DNA of 35,170 bases, taken from assembly GCA_000474255.1 (NCBI GenBank), contig BATO01000065.1, positions 1-35,170 on the forward strand, in the 5' to 3' direction. A model generated the notes under the pieces. It saw only the letters and a program-made list of their open reading frames with translations, was not told where the DNA came from and made no database searches. Position numbers and translations under genes: made by a program. Source of the stretch: Aquipseudomonas alcaligenes MRY13-0052 (lineage in GTDB: Bacteria; Pseudomonadota; Gammaproteobacteria; Pseudomonadales; Pseudomonadaceae). Within the stretch, counting starts at the first letter, position 1; each line of letters opens with the position of its first letter. Positions 8,364 to 15,606 of the stretch are shown one piece after another.

Positions 8364-8380
8364 GTTGTTCACATCACTCT

Positions 8381-9472
8381 TCAATCGTCATCCATCGATT
8401 CGAGCTGCTTGGCGCCCCATTCCTTCTGCTCGTCCTTGAGCGGCGAACGGTCCGCGCGTAGCGGCGTATCGTTGTTCTTCACGCCGACCTGCTTGTGGTA
8501 GTTGTCGAGCTGGGCTTCCAGGCAGCCTTCGCTGCAGGGCTTGCCATCCTTGCCGGAGGTGGGGAAGGTCTTCTGGTGGGCGAAGATTCCGGTCTTCTTC
8601 GCGGCGCCGTAGTTCCAGGTGTTGTCCTTGCCGCCCATCTGCGACCGGGCGCCGCCGGCGCTCTCCGACACCATGTAGCCTTTCTCGGCCGTGTTCTGGA
8701 TGGCGTGCATGTTGCCGTGGGTCTCCGTATAGCGTGACCCCGTGACGCACACGCAGGGCGCACGCGTGTCGTCGTATGCGCTGAAGCCGCTCAGGCGGGT
8801 CTTCTCCTTCCTGCCGCCGGCCTCGGTGAAGCAGTGGACTTCCACGAGGTGGTGCGGGGTCTCGCCTTCGCAGCAGCCCTTCTGGTTTTCCGTCGAGCGT
8901 GCGGTGTAGGGCACCAGCATGCATTTCTTGGCGTTCTGGCAGGCGTCGTCCTTGCAGTCCTTGTCATGGTCCCCGGAGCACTTTTGCTTGACGTTCTCGC
9001 GCTCCTCCTCGCAGCCCTTGCCCGGCGCTCCCGTGGCCACCTCGTCGATGTAGGGCCAGGTGGGCGTGTTGCCGGGGAAGGACGCATGGTTGTGGGTGGT
9101 CAGGTCCATCATCCTCACGACGTTGAGGCTTTCGAACTTCACGTTCATCGACCAGGCGGTGAAGTAGACCTTGCCCTTGATCTTGCTGGTGACCACGCCC
9201 TTCTTGGGGGCGCAACCCGCCTCGTCGCCGTAGCTGGTCTTGAAGTAGCTCTTGTTCTTGAGCATCACTTCCTGGCCGGAGATCTTGATGGTCCGGGTGC
9301 CGTTGGTGGTGTCCTTGGCCATCCCGGTGTTGGGGTAGGGGATGGGCACGCCGGTGGGGGTGGGAGGGGCCTGCGGAGGCGTGAAGCAGACGTCGGGGAA
9401 GCAGGCCACGGACTTGCCGTCGGCCGCCTTGCACGAGACCTCCATGTTGTTCGCGTAGACCTGGTTGGCCAT
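8381..9472 (-). CDS. tse7: T6SS PAAR-like/Tox-GHH2 nuclease effector (Tse7 type)
   Basis: A 363-aa candidate antibacterial DNase carried on the VgrG tip. Residues 1 to about 130 match the PAAR-like DUF4150 domain (MANQVYANNM start, FPDVCFTPPQAPPTPTGVPIPYPNTG, KISGQEVMLKNKSYFKTSYGDEAG). Residues about 185-335 carry a Tox-GHH2-like HNH/EndoVII-fold signature, TPHHLVEVHCF with paired His207/His208, then HGNMHAIQN (His252, His256). Between and within these parts there are many cysteines (about ten in residues 154-242), suggesting metal binding or disulfides. There is no signal peptide or membrane segment. The ATG overlaps the stop of the upstream gene as TGATG, which fixes the start. The operon order (vgrG, DUF6484, DUF2169, ketosynthase-like, this gene, immunity, TIGR02270) parallels PA0095-PA0101, where PA0099 is Tse7. 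Confidence 0.87.
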   Translation of the reverse strand: MANQVYANNMEVSCKAADGKSVACFPDVCFTPPQAPPTPTGVPIPYPNTGMAKDTTNGTRTIKISGQEVMLKNKSYFKTSYGDEAGCAPKKGVVTSKIKGKVYFTAWSMNVKFESLNVVRMMDLTTHNHASFPGNTPTWPYIDEVATGAPGKGCEEERENVKQKCSGDHDKDCKDDACQNAKKCMLVPYTARSTENQKGCCEGETPHHLVEVHCFTEAGGRKEKTRLSGFSAYDDTRAPCVCVTGSRYTETHGNMHAIQNTAEKGYMVSESAGGARSQMGGKDNTWNYGAAKKTGIFAHQKTFPTSGKDGKPCSEGCLEAQLDNYHKQVGVKNNDTPLRADRSPLKDEQKEWGAKQLESMDDD

Positions 9473-10509
9473 CAGGCAGCCCTCACGCGCTGATAGCTCA
9501 ACAGGGCGACCGCGCGCTGGCCGGCATCGTTGCCCAGGTGGCAGAGGATGTTGTTGCCGGGGCTGTAGCCCTTGCGGCTGGCGGAGTGCGCCAGTGCCAG
9601 CATCGCCGGGCCTATCGCCGCGCCGCATTCACCGATGCAGTCGGCGGGATGCCAGAGGTCGAAGAACTCCTTGCGTACCCGAAGGTTGCGGCTGAGCGCG
9701 AGGGACGCTTCCTTGAAGTAGTACTGCTCTCCCGAGAGATCGGTGAGGCGGTAGTCGTAGGACTCCATGCGGGAACCGGCTTCCTGCAGTGCGGCGCGCA
9801 AGGCCTGGGTGAGCCCATCCGCGCGCAGGGGAATGTCGAGCGACTCGACGGTGGCCGGCTCCATGCCGAAGCCCAGGCCCGTGCAGACCAGCTGCGGTTG
9901 GTCTTCCGCGACCGGGGCGCAGAGGCTCACCGCCGCGGCGCCTTCTCCGGGGATGAAACCGTTCGAGTTGAGGCTGGTGAGCAGGCGATCACGGCGCTCA
10001 TAGGCCTCCATGACCGGGGCGTTGAGAAACGAGTCGACGCCCACGATGAGCACATGGCGGTGGCCGAGCTCATGAATCAGCTTGCGCGCATTGAGCAGCC
10101 CCACCGCCGCACCGACACGGCCGCGGGCGATGAAGCTCGAATCGGCATGGAACTCCACCCCCAGCTCTTTCTGGATGCCGCGAATCAGGCGCGGGCCGAG
10201 GTCGGCGAGTCGGGCGGGCCTGTCTTCTTCGGCGATGCAGAGCAGCAGCGGGGTCTTCGCGGGATCGAGGCCAGGCGTAGAGGCGATCGCTTCGGCAACG
10301 GCCCTGGCCGCCATCTTCACCAGCTTGGTCTGGCCGCGCCAGGCCTCTTCGAGCTGCACGCTGGAGCCGACCAGCCACTCGCCGCCCTTGTCGAGGAAAC
10401 GGGTGTCCTGGAAGTTGTCGATGGCGCAGCGTATCGCTGCACAGGTGGACAGGGCGTCATGGCCGACGGCCGTGACCATCCCGACGCCCTTGATACTGAG
10501 TGCCTGCAT
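9472..10509 (-). CDS. Ketosynthase-like (thiolase-fold) protein lacking catalytic residues
   Basis: A 345-aa protein with a thiolase/beta-ketoacyl-synthase outline: N-terminal IKGVGMVTAVGHDALSTCAAI, a region like KS strand/helix (FIARGRVGAAVGLLNARKLI, then VLIVGVDSFLN), GFIPGEGAAAV, and CIGECGAAIGPAMLALAH near the end. In active ketosynthases the first region carries the nucleophilic Cys in an ACSS-like motif and the last is GHTxGAAG. Here ARGR and GECGAA stand in those places, so the Cys and one His appear to be missing. Position in the operon (PA0098 equivalent) suggests a non-catalytic role in loading or assembling the downstream PAAR effector. TGATG overlaps tie it to both neighbours and fix the start. 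Confidence 0.8.
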   Translation of the reverse strand: MQALSIKGVGMVTAVGHDALSTCAAIRCAIDNFQDTRFLDKGGEWLVGSSVQLEEAWRGQTKLVKMAARAVAEAIASTPGLDPAKTPLLLCIAEEDRPARLADLGPRLIRGIQKELGVEFHADSSFIARGRVGAAVGLLNARKLIHELGHRHVLIVGVDSFLNAPVMEAYERRDRLLTSLNSNGFIPGEGAAAVSLCAPVAEDQPQLVCTGLGFGMEPATVESLDIPLRADGLTQALRAALQEAGSRMESYDYRLTDLSGEQYYFKEASLALSRNLRVRKEFFDLWHPADCIGECGAAIGPAMLALAHSASRKGYSPGNNILCHLGNDAGQRAVALLSYQRVRAA

Positions 10510-11609
10510 CACGGGTTGATTTCCTTGCGTCGCAGCATGTCCAGGGACGGGTAGTAGGTCTTGCCAAGCTCCCGTGCCCGCCACCATGCACGGGAACGTG
10601 AGCCGACCAGCAACTGCTCCACCTCGAACATGTTCCTCCTCAACGCCCGGCTCGCGCGCCAGGTGATCTCCACCTTGCCGGCATCGGTGTCCACCACCAG
10701 CGTGTCGATCACCGCCTGCAGCGTCTCGTGGCCACCCTTCTTCAGGAAGAAGGTCACCGGCACCTGCATCCTCGGCACCTTGAAGCCGGCGCGTTCCTGC
10801 TTGGTCAGGTTGAGCAGCAGCACGTCCTCGCCCCCTTGCAGGTGTTCGGTCTGCTGGTCCGGCGGGGCGGCCTGGTAGTAGCGGGGGTCGAAGTCCGGTG
10901 GCAGGAAAGGGAAGTGGTCGGCCAGCCAGGCGTCGTCGTAGGTGCCGGCGTAGCCGATGCGCGGTGGCCAGTGGCGGCCGATGGGGCCGAGGGCCATGGG
11001 GGTGAAGTCGCCGTGGGGGCCGTCGATGGGCTGGCCCAGGGCTTCGGTGTTGGGCATGGGCATGCCGACGATCTCGGCGGTGCCGGCGCTCTTCGGGTAC
11101 CAGCCGGTGCCGGCCGGGTTGGGCAGGTAGGTCTCGGCGAAATCCGGGCGGTCGGCCATGGCGCGGCTGCCGCCGAAGGCGTGGGCGTAGCCGATGTCCT
11201 GTTCGAGGAAGGGCTGCGGCACGCCGGGGCTGGCGCCGAGCATGCCGGGCTGCCACTGGCGCGGGCCGAGCACGCTGAAGGCCTTGCTGACCCGGCCGAC
11301 GCGGATGCCGGCGGTGATCTGGGTGGCGGGGCGGCCGTTGGGGGCGTGGGCCTTGCCCATCACCAGCACGTCGCAGAAGGGTTTGAGCGGGGCGAAGTCC
11401 ATTTCCTGGCGTGGCGCCGAGAGGCCGGGCTCGCCGACGTATTCGTCGGCCATCAGCAGCGGGCGCTGGACGTCGGCCAGGCGCGCTTCGCTGCCGTCGA
11501 GCGGCAGGTCGAAGGTGCCCTTGGCGACCACCACCAGGGACTCGCGCCCGTCGGGGGCCAGGCCTTGGGTGTAGGCGGCCATCAGGCGGGTGGCGTTGAG
11601 CAATTCCAT
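10509..11609 (-). CDS. DUF2169 protein, T6SS effector adaptor candidate
   Basis: A 366-aa protein matching the DUF2169 family: N-terminal VVVAKGTFDLP, PLLMADEYVGEPGLSAPRQEMDFAP, CDVLVMGKAHAP, and tryptophan/proline-rich segments such as GPIGRHWPPRIGYAGTYDD and FPFLPPDFDPRYYQAAPPDQQ. DUF2169 genes are found with VgrG and PAAR-like DUF4150 effectors in T6SS operons and are thought to help mount the effector on the spike. No signal peptide or membrane segment is visible. Thirteen bases separate it from the DUF6484 gene upstream, and its stop overlaps the next ATG. The family is secure; the adaptor function comes from family knowledge and context. Confidence 0.87.
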   Translation of the reverse strand: MELLNATRLMAAYTQGLAPDGRESLVVVAKGTFDLPLDGSEARLADVQRPLLMADEYVGEPGLSAPRQEMDFAPLKPFCDVLVMGKAHAPNGRPATQITAGIRVGRVSKAFSVLGPRQWQPGMLGASPGVPQPFLEQDIGYAHAFGGSRAMADRPDFAETYLPNPAGTGWYPKSAGTAEIVGMPMPNTEALGQPIDGPHGDFTPMALGPIGRHWPPRIGYAGTYDDAWLADHFPFLPPDFDPRYYQAAPPDQQTEHLQGGEDVLLLNLTKQERAGFKVPRMQVPVTFFLKKGGHETLQAVIDTLVVDTDAGKVEITWRASRALRRNMFEVEQLLVGSRSRAWWRARELGKTYYPSLDMLRRKEINP

Positions 11610-11622
11610 GTGCGCGGCTCTG

Positions 11623-12069
11623 TCAGTTGATCTGCACCGAACCGCCCTTGATGCGGTTGACCCCGGAGGAGCGGCTGGAGAGGTAGGCGCCCTTGATCAG
11701 CACCTTGCCTTCGCGGGTTAGGGTGATGCTGGCCTTGCCGCAGCGCAGGACGATCTCGCGCTCGGCGGAGAACTCCAGGCGCTCGCCGTCGATATGCGCC
11801 ACCGCCGGTTCCTTGCGGGTTTCCGGCAGGCGCTGGATGCGGCCGATCACCAGGGGCTGGGCCGGGTCGCCGCCGACGAACATCAGCGCCACCTGGGTGC
11901 CGATGTCCTCGCGGGCGAGCACCGTGGTGGTGGTCGCGGCGATGCCGGTCTCCGACGGGCAGCCGGGGAAGGCCACCACCGGGCTGGAGGCCTCGGGCAC
12001 GTCGAGGAGGATGCCGATCACCACGCCGTCGAGGCGGGTGGCGGCGGGGGTGTGGATCTGGACTGTCAT
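11623..12069 (-). CDS. DUF6484-type small T6SS operon protein
   Basis: A 148-aa protein rich in beta strands. N-terminal TRLDGVVIGILLDV is followed by a small beta-barrel-like region (TQVALMFVGGDPAQPLVIGRI), then IDGERLEFSAEREIVLRCGKASITLTREGKVLIKGAYLSSRSSGVNRIKGGSVQIN. The tail resembles the beta-helical needle segments of VgrG proteins (GKASITLTREGKVLIKG). Such proteins lie between vgrG and DUF2169 genes (PA0096 position). The function is not established; interaction with the spike is plausible. The start is the ATG with GGGAG nine bases upstream. The longer open frame overlapping vgrG is low-complexity and was not used. Confidence 0.78.
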   Translation of the reverse strand: MTVQIHTPAATRLDGVVIGILLDVPEASSPVVAFPGCPSETGIAATTTTVLAREDIGTQVALMFVGGDPAQPLVIGRIQRLPETRKEPAVAHIDGERLEFSAEREIVLRCGKASITLTREGKVLIKGAYLSSRSSGVNRIKGGSVQIN

Positions 12070-12097
12070 GCTCTGTACTCCCTGACCGAGCGCGGGC

Positions 12098-14323
12098 TCA
12101 GTTCTGCAGGATCTTCTGACCCTTGACCACGACGTTGCTGCTGGCCTTGATGTTGATCGCGCCGGAGCCGTCGATGGTGATGTTCTTGCCACGGATGACG
12201 ATGGTGCCGTCCTTCTTCATGGTGATGCTGGCGGAGCCGGTGACCAGGCTGATGGAGTCGCCGGCGTTGAGCGAGAAGCTCTTGCCGATGTCGACGCTGT
12301 CGTTCTGGCCGACATCGGTGCTGCGGTTCTGGCCGATGCTGCGCGACTCGTTCTTGCCGATGCTGGTGGTCTGGTTGCTGCCGATGTCCACCTGCTCGTT
12401 GGCACCCACGCTTTCGGTGCGGTCGGCGCCGATGGTGATGTTCTCGTTGCTGCCCACGCTCTCGGTGCGGTTGCTGCCGATGGTGATGTTCTCGTTGCTG
12501 CCCACGCTCTCGGTACGGTTGCTGCCGATGGTGATGTTCTCGTTGCTGCCGACCTTCTCGGTGCGGTTGGCGCCGATGGTGATGGTCTCGTTGCTGCCGA
12601 CGTCCTCGGTGCGGTTGACGCCGATGGTGATCTTCTCGTTGTTGCCGACCTTCTCGGTGCGGTCGACGCCGATGGTGATGGTCTCGTTGTTGTCCACGGT
12701 CTCGGTGCGGTCGTGCTTCACGTGCACCGTTTCGTCGTGGTCGATGGTCTTGGTGCGGTCATGGCCGACCCAGTGGGTCTCGTCGTTCTCGACCTCGATG
12801 TCCTGGTTCTTCTCCGCGTGGATGAAAAGCTGCTCTTCGCCCTTCTTGTCCTCCATGCGGATCTCGTTGAAGTTCGCCGGGGTGCCGCCCTTGCTGGAGC
12901 GGCTCTTGGTGCCGCTCTGGGTGGCATTGGCGGGCAGCTCGTAGGGCACGGTCTGTTCGGCGTTGTACACGCGGCCGGTGATGATCGGCCGGTCGGGATC
13001 GCCTTCGAGGAAACTGACGATCACTTCCTGGCCGATGCGCGGAATCTGGATATGGCCCCAGTTCTTGCCGGCCCAGGCCTGGGAGACGCGCATCCAGCAG
13101 GAGCTGTTCTCGTTGGACTGGTCGTGGCGGTCCCAATAGAAGTGCACCTTCACCCGGCCGTACTGGTCGGTCCAGATTTCCTCGCCCTTGGGCCCGACGA
13201 CCATGGCGGTCTGCGGGCCCTGGACGATGGGCTTGATGGTGGTGGGCATGGGGCGGAAGGCCTGGGAGGCCTCGATGCAGTCGAGGGCGCTTTCGAACTG
13301 CAGCACGCCGCCGGCCGAACCGCTTTCGTAGCTTTCCTGGCTGACCGAATAGCGCGCGCCGACGATCAGGTACTCGCGGTTCTGGTCGTCGCGGGGGTAG
13401 CCGGTCATCTTGAACAGGTGACCGCAGCCCAGGCCGCGGGCGTTGGTACGCAGTTGCACGCGCTCGTACTGGGTCTGGATGGCTTCGATGCGGTTGCGCG
13501 CGTACTGCTCGCCGTCCTTGCTCTGCACGTATTCGCCCGGGTAGTCGTACAACGGGTGTTCGGCGTTGCTGTGGGGGCGGCTCACGGTGGAGCGCACTTC
13601 CAGCCGCGCGCTGGGGCGCTGGAAGTCATAGTCGTTGAGCGCCAGGGAGCCGGGTTGCACCTCACGGGCCAGGTACCACTCATAGATGTGGTCGCGCTCG
13701 CGCATCTGGTCTTCGAGCGGGTAGAAGGGCACCGAGGCGTAGTCGGCCACCGTCTTGTGCGCGCCATAGGCATCGGAGAGCACCAGCACGTGGCGCTCTT
13801 TTTCATGGCGGAAGTAGTAGTAGATGCCTTCCTGTTCCATCAGGCGGCTGACGAATTCGAAGCTGGTTTCGCGGTATTGCACGCAGTATTCCCACTCCCG
13901 GTAGGAGCGTGACAGCGAGTCTTCGAAGTCGGAGAAACCGAGGTCGCGGAACACCTGCTTGATGATGTCCGGCACCGTCTTGTTCTGGAAGATGCGGCAG
14001 TCGGAGGTGCGCGACAGCAGCCAGAACCAGGGGCGCAGGCTGATCTGGTAGCCGGCGAACTGGCCGGTGCCGGAAGTCTGGCTGCAGCGGCAGGCGATGC
14101 CGTGGAAGTAGCGCTGGCTGCCGTCGGGCAGCTCCAGGGAAACGCCCATGGGCTTGCCCAGCAGGGCATCCAGCTTGATCGAGTAGTTTTCCGAAACCAG
14201 GCTCAGTTCGTAGTCGAAGAGCCGGCCGAGCTCCTCGTGGCCGTCGAGCCGGTCCAGGACCAGCACGTTGGGCCCCAGCGGGCTGCTGACCTTGGCCATG
14301 CGGGCCTGTTGTGTGATTGCCAT
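12098..14323 (-). CDS. vgrG1b: T6SS spike protein VgrG (VgrG1b type, repeat-extended tail)
   Basis: A 741-aa trimeric spike protein (gp27/gp5-like) that caps the Hcp tube and carries the PAAR-like effector encoded downstream. Residues 1 to about 400 form the gp27-like part (SSPLGPNVLVLDRLDGHEEL, then EYCVQYRETSFEFVSRLMEQEGIYYYF). Residues about 400-500 are the OB-fold/gp5 region (EIWTDQYGRVKVHFYWDRHD, WAGKNWGHIQIPRIGQEVIVSFLEGDPDRPIITGRVYN). A long beta-helical tail follows, built of ten 16-residue units such as ENITIGSNRTESVGSN. It ends ITIDGSGAINIKASSNVVVKG. The start is the ATG preceded by AAGGA five bases upstream; an upstream ATG at 14509 is rejected because it adds a non-VgrG stretch. 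The N-terminal 1.57 kb is nearly identical to the second vgrG in this window. Confidence 0.95.
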   Translation of the reverse strand: MAITQQARMAKVSSPLGPNVLVLDRLDGHEELGRLFDYELSLVSENYSIKLDALLGKPMGVSLELPDGSQRYFHGIACRCSQTSGTGQFAGYQISLRPWFWLLSRTSDCRIFQNKTVPDIIKQVFRDLGFSDFEDSLSRSYREWEYCVQYRETSFEFVSRLMEQEGIYYYFRHEKERHVLVLSDAYGAHKTVADYASVPFYPLEDQMRERDHIYEWYLAREVQPGSLALNDYDFQRPSARLEVRSTVSRPHSNAEHPLYDYPGEYVQSKDGEQYARNRIEAIQTQYERVQLRTNARGLGCGHLFKMTGYPRDDQNREYLIVGARYSVSQESYESGSAGGVLQFESALDCIEASQAFRPMPTTIKPIVQGPQTAMVVGPKGEEIWTDQYGRVKVHFYWDRHDQSNENSSCWMRVSQAWAGKNWGHIQIPRIGQEVIVSFLEGDPDRPIITGRVYNAEQTVPYELPANATQSGTKSRSSKGGTPANFNEIRMEDKKGEEQLFIHAEKNQDIEVENDETHWVGHDRTKTIDHDETVHVKHDRTETVDNNETITIGVDRTEKVGNNEKITIGVNRTEDVGSNETITIGANRTEKVGSNENITIGSNRTESVGSNENITIGSNRTESVGSNENITIGADRTESVGANEQVDIGSNQTTSIGKNESRSIGQNRSTDVGQNDSVDIGKSFSLNAGDSISLVTGSASITMKKDGTIVIRGKNITIDGSGAINIKASSNVVVKGQKILQN
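12287..12766 (-). repeat. Tandem array of ten 48-bp units in the vgrG tail
   Basis: Ten consecutive 48-bp units encode 16-residue beta-helix turns with the pattern E-x-I-x-I-G-x-N/D-R-T-E-x-V-G-x-N. Units at 12431-12478 and 12479-12526 differ by a single base, pointing to recent duplication. Outer units are more divergent (for example ESRSIGQNRSTDVGQN). The period keeps the reading frame. Confidence 0.9.
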
Positions 14324-14706
14324 GCTGTCCTTGCCTCGTATACCACTGGGGATCGGAGCGAACCGCCAACGGGCCGACGTCAGGGTATCGACGCGGGGCG
14401 GGCAGGCCGGGATTTCCGGGGAAACCTTGGTCGAAGTATTAGCAGACGACGCTCGTCCCGGGCGCTTTTTCCGATATCCGCGAATCCATTCGGGGGTGGC
14501 GAGAAACAACGGTGCCGATCATGCGGCAGAGTCTCGCCGGCGATTGTTGTAGTGCAGAGCGGCTCCGCTGTCCAGACGCCCGTTCTTCGAGTGCCCGATG
14601 CGCGCTCCACTTCAAGACGGGGTTCACATTCATGGCAACGGGGCGGGCGAGGGGAGACAGGGGCCGGGTGCTATGCTCGCCGCCTGCCCGAACCCCGGAG
14701 CCCTCC
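14324..14706. promoter_or_regulatory. Divergent intergenic region, vgrG operon / alarmone hydrolase
   Basis: A 383-bp region between divergent genes. It is expected to hold the promoter of the seven-gene vgrG operon on the minus strand and of the HD hydrolase operon on the plus strand. On the minus strand TAATAC near 14441-14446 could serve as a -10 element, but no matching -35 was found. Short open frames here look like noise. No repeat or RNA was recognised. Confidence 0.45.
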
Positions 14707-15135
14707 ATGAACGACACCCTCGAACGTGCCATCGCCCTGGCCTGCCGTGTGCACGCCGGCCAGCGCGACAAGGCCGGCAAGGCCTATATCCTCCACCCCC
14801 TGCGCCTGATGCTGCGCTTCGACGATGCCGAGTCGCAGATGGTCGCCGTGCTCCACGACGTGGTGGAAGATGGCGACGTCGGCCTCGACGACCTGTGCGC
14901 CCTCGGCATCCCCGAACCGGTGCTGGCCGCCATCGACTGCCTGAGCAAGCGCGAAGGCGAAGGTTACGAGGCCTTCATCGAACGCATCCGCCCCAACCCG
15001 CTGGCCCGCCGGGTCAAGCTCGCCGACATCCGCGACAACCTCGACGTCTCGCGCCTGCCGCACCTGGATGACAAGGACCTGGCGCGGGTGGCCAAGTACC
15101 ACAGGGCATTGCAGGTGCTGGAGCAAGAGGGCTGA
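14707..15135 (+). CDS. Small alarmone hydrolase (HD domain, MESH1/SpoT-like)
   Basis: A 142-aa single-domain HD phosphohydrolase. It keeps the metal-binding and catalytic pattern of the (p)ppGpp hydrolase half of SpoT and of MESH1: H16-x-G-Q, KAYILHP (His30), VLHDVVEDG (His50-Asp51, Glu54-Asp55) and RVKLADIRDN (Asp107). No synthetase, TGS or ACT domain is present, so it would hydrolyse alarmones such as (p)ppGpp or (p)ppApp without making them. The gene lies between vgrG1b and eagT6, a place where P. aeruginosa PAO1 has no such gene as far as I recall. It is translationally coupled (TGATG) to a small unknown gene. From memory, a P. aeruginosa small alarmone hydrolase degrades the (p)ppApp made by the T6SS effector Tas1, which makes this neighbourhood notable. 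The family is confident; the physiological substrate is inferred. Confidence 0.85.
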   Translation: MNDTLERAIALACRVHAGQRDKAGKAYILHPLRLMLRFDDAESQMVAVLHDVVEDGDVGLDDLCALGIPEPVLAAIDCLSKREGEGYEAFIERIRPNPLARRVKLADIRDNLDVSRLPHLDDKDLARVAKYHRALQVLEQEG

Positions 15136-15398
15136 TGGCCTGGCGTGATGTGGCGGTGAGCCGCGCCGGGCGTTTCGCCATCGGCGTGGAGGAGGGCAGC
15201 GGCCGCCATTACCTGGCCATCCCCGTGAGCAATCGCCTGGTGGATTACGAGGAGCGCTACGCCATCAGCGTCGAGGATTTCGAGCGCTATGGCCGCGACC
15301 TCGACAGCGCATTGCCCTTCGTCGAGCAATGCCGGGCACGGCTCATGGATCACCTGCTGCTGGAGCCTCCCGGCGCCGACCGGGGGATTCCAGGCTGA
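15135..15398 (+). CDS. Small unknown protein coupled to the alarmone hydrolase
   Basis: An 87-aa soluble protein with no signal peptide or membrane segment and no motif I can name. The first half is beta-like (DVAVSRAGRFAIGVEEGSGRHYLAIPVSN); the second is charged and helical (DYEERYAISVEDFERYGRDL, then FVEQCRARLMDHLLLEPP). Its ATG overlaps the hydrolase TGA (TGATG), so the two are almost certainly co-translated. Codon use matches the neighbours, which supports a real gene. It could be a partner of the hydrolase, an immunity-type protein, or a housekeeping protein of unknown role. I do not recognise it. Confidence 0.75.
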   Translation: MAWRDVAVSRAGRFAIGVEEGSGRHYLAIPVSNRLVDYEERYAISVEDFERYGRDLDSALPFVEQCRARLMDHLLLEPPGADRGIPG

Positions 15399-15405
15399 CC
15401 TATAG

Positions 15406-15422
15406 GTCGGGTGAAACCCGAC
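15406..15422. repeat. Short perfect palindrome
   Basis: GTCGGGT-GAA-ACCCGAC is a 7-bp perfect stem with a 3-nt loop, 8 bp after the stop codon of the 87-aa gene. Motifs like TAGGTCGGGTGAAACCCGA are dispersed in many Pseudomonas genomes. It may end the hydrolase operon, although there is no T-run. The rest of 15423-15606 shows no further feature. Confidence 0.55.
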
Positions 15423-15606
15423 AGGCCGCTCCCCGCATAGATAAATCGAGACCTGGGGCATATCCAGCGGCCTTGCTCCTTGATGTTTGTTTCGCGTTCC
15501 CCGAAAATTTTTCGCCTCACCGGTTGTCGAACCCGCACCCCCGGGTCGCGACGAGGTATTCGGCGACCCGCTCATGCGCGATACAGACTAGGGAAGGCCT
15601 TCAGCA

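Noticed and set aside
12287-12766. Possible CRISPR array because of the regular 48-bp period
   Set aside because: Units are contiguous with no unique spacers and encode VgrG repeats in frame.
12123-12944. Plus-strand frame of 273 codons with regular repeats (LLPMVMFSLLPTLSVR type)
   Set aside because: The repetition is the antisense reading of the VgrG beta-helix repeat array; hydrophobicity is a by-product of the period.
14324-14509. N-terminal extension of vgrG1b to the ATG at 14509
   Set aside because: The added 62 residues are not VgrG-like, and the sister VgrG begins with the same MAITQ at the listed position after a good ribosome-binding site.
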